A stretch of 11,208 nucleotides of DNA from an uncultured Eubacteriales bacterium (GTDB taxonomy: Bacteria; Bacillota; Clostridia; Christensenellales; Borkfalkiaceae). Positions 10,717-11,208 of this stretch are shown here, piece after piece. The stretch covers positions 1-11,208 of the forward strand of contig CATJZR010000123.1 of the NCBI GenBank assembly GCA_949745625.1, read 5' to 3'. The notes beneath the pieces were generated by a model. That model searched no databases. It was given only the letters and a program-made list of their open reading frames with translations, and had not been told where the DNA came from. The stretch's first letter is position 1; every line of letters starts with the position of its first letter. Both the position numbers and the translations under genes were made by a program.

Positions 10717-11208
10717 ATGGAAATAGGGGCAAAAATAAAGCGAATGCGATTGCAGTTAAATCTTTCGCAGACTGAGCTTGCCGACAGGTGCGAGCTTACC
10801 AAGGGCTACATATCGCAGCTTGAAAACGATTTGACTTCACCTTCAATTTCAACGCTAATCGACATTTTGGCGGCGCTCGGCACCGACCTCGCCGCATTCT
10901 TTAAAAAAGAGGACGACGCACGCGTGGTCTTTCACGCGGAGGAGTTTATCGAAAAGCAGGACGGGGGAATGAGCCTTAAATGGATAATTCCCAACGCGCA
11001 GAAGAACGAGATGGAGCCCGTGCTTGTAGAGCTTGACGGGGGCGCGGCAACCGTTGACGATTTTCCGCACAACGGCGAGGAATTCGGATTTGTGTTGGAG
11101 GGTAAAATCATTGTCGAGCTGGGCAGCGCAAGGTATACCTGCAAAAAGGGAGAGGCGTTCTATTACGCCGCGGACAAGTCACACAAAATAGTAAACGGCG
11201 GCAAAAGC
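10717..11208 (+). CDS. XRE-family regulator with C-terminal cupin sensor domain (3' end outside window)
   Basis: The frame is open from ATG 10717 to the window edge (164 codons); relatives are about 180 residues, so only a short tail is missing. Residues 1-65 are a helix-turn-helix of the XRE type (ELADRCELTKGYISQLENDL, then SPSISTLIDILAALG). A linker leads to a cupin_2 barrel with FPHNGEEFGFVLEGKI (His118, Glu122), a GEAFYY turn and SHKIVNGG (His156). This HTH-cupin design is that of PuuR-like regulators, which bind small metabolites in the cupin; in Clostridia such genes often precede a polyamine ABC transporter (potABCD), but the next gene is not visible here. The ribosome binding site AGGAGGG (10707-10713) is close to the ATG (3-4 nt). 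Transcribed divergently from the SDR gene. Confidence 0.92.
   Translation, partial: MEIGAKIKRMRLQLNLSQTELADRCELTKGYISQLENDLTSPSISTLIDILAALGTDLAAFFKKEDDARVVFHAEEFIEKQDGGMSLKWIIPNAQKNEMEPVLVELDGGAATVDDFPHNGEEFGFVLEGKIIVELGSARYTCKKGEAFYYAADKSHKIVNGGKS

Overview
The window looks like a chromosomal segment of a Bacillota (Firmicutes) bacterium, most likely an uncultured gut-type member of Clostridia. The grounds are: A+T-rich promoters close to the sigma-A consensus, GGAGG-type ribosome binding sites on some genes, G+C-richer coding DNA, and Firmicutes-type proteins (MgtC/SapB, a gluconate-5-dehydrogenase-like SDR, an XRE-cupin regulator). Genus cannot be read from the sequence. UGA is used as a normal stop.

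Layout. (1) 2-460: the C-terminal end of an FtsX/MacB-type ABC permease. (2) 462-1750: a perfect TTGACA-17-TATAAT promoter drives a TfoX N-terminal-domain protein and an overlapping amidohydrolase, closed by a strong hairpin terminator. (3) 1740-7846: a promoter whose -35 lies in that terminator's T tract drives four tightly packed genes: a release-factor homologue that keeps GGQ but lacks the stop-codon-reading tripeptide, an SF1 (UvrD-like) helicase with no room for a 2B subdomain, a soluble coiled-coil protein, and a single-pass membrane protein with a long repetitive, probably beta-helical outer part. This cassette is the best candidate for an undescribed system. (4) 7863-8617: an MgtC/SapB-family membrane protein with its own promoter and a bidirectional terminator. 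(5) 8626-9614: a visibly more A+T-rich, phage-like module. It has a small XRE repressor divergent from two overlapping, paralogous Cys-rich proteins. Two 17-bp palindromes lie between them, one exactly filling the spacer of the Cys-rich promoter. (6) 9439-9699: a non-coding region with an array of small hairpins, three of them with C(GCAA)G loops. Part of the array is repeated on the far side of a terminator nearly identical to the one at 8586-8617. (7) 9700-10500 (minus): a gluconate-5-dehydrogenase-like SDR. (8) 10629-11208: a divergent XRE-cupin regulator with a perfect 17-bp palindrome in its leader; the gene runs off the window.

How the parts may work together. The four-gene cassette links a predicted peptidyl-tRNA hydrolase, a nucleic-acid motor, a coiled-coil partner and a membrane-anchored surface protein, so coupling between stalled ribosomes or nucleic acid and the envelope is possible. 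That is inference; no substrate is visible. Several genes (497, 1775, possibly 8829 minus) start 6-7 nt after a -10 box, so their mRNAs should be leaderless.
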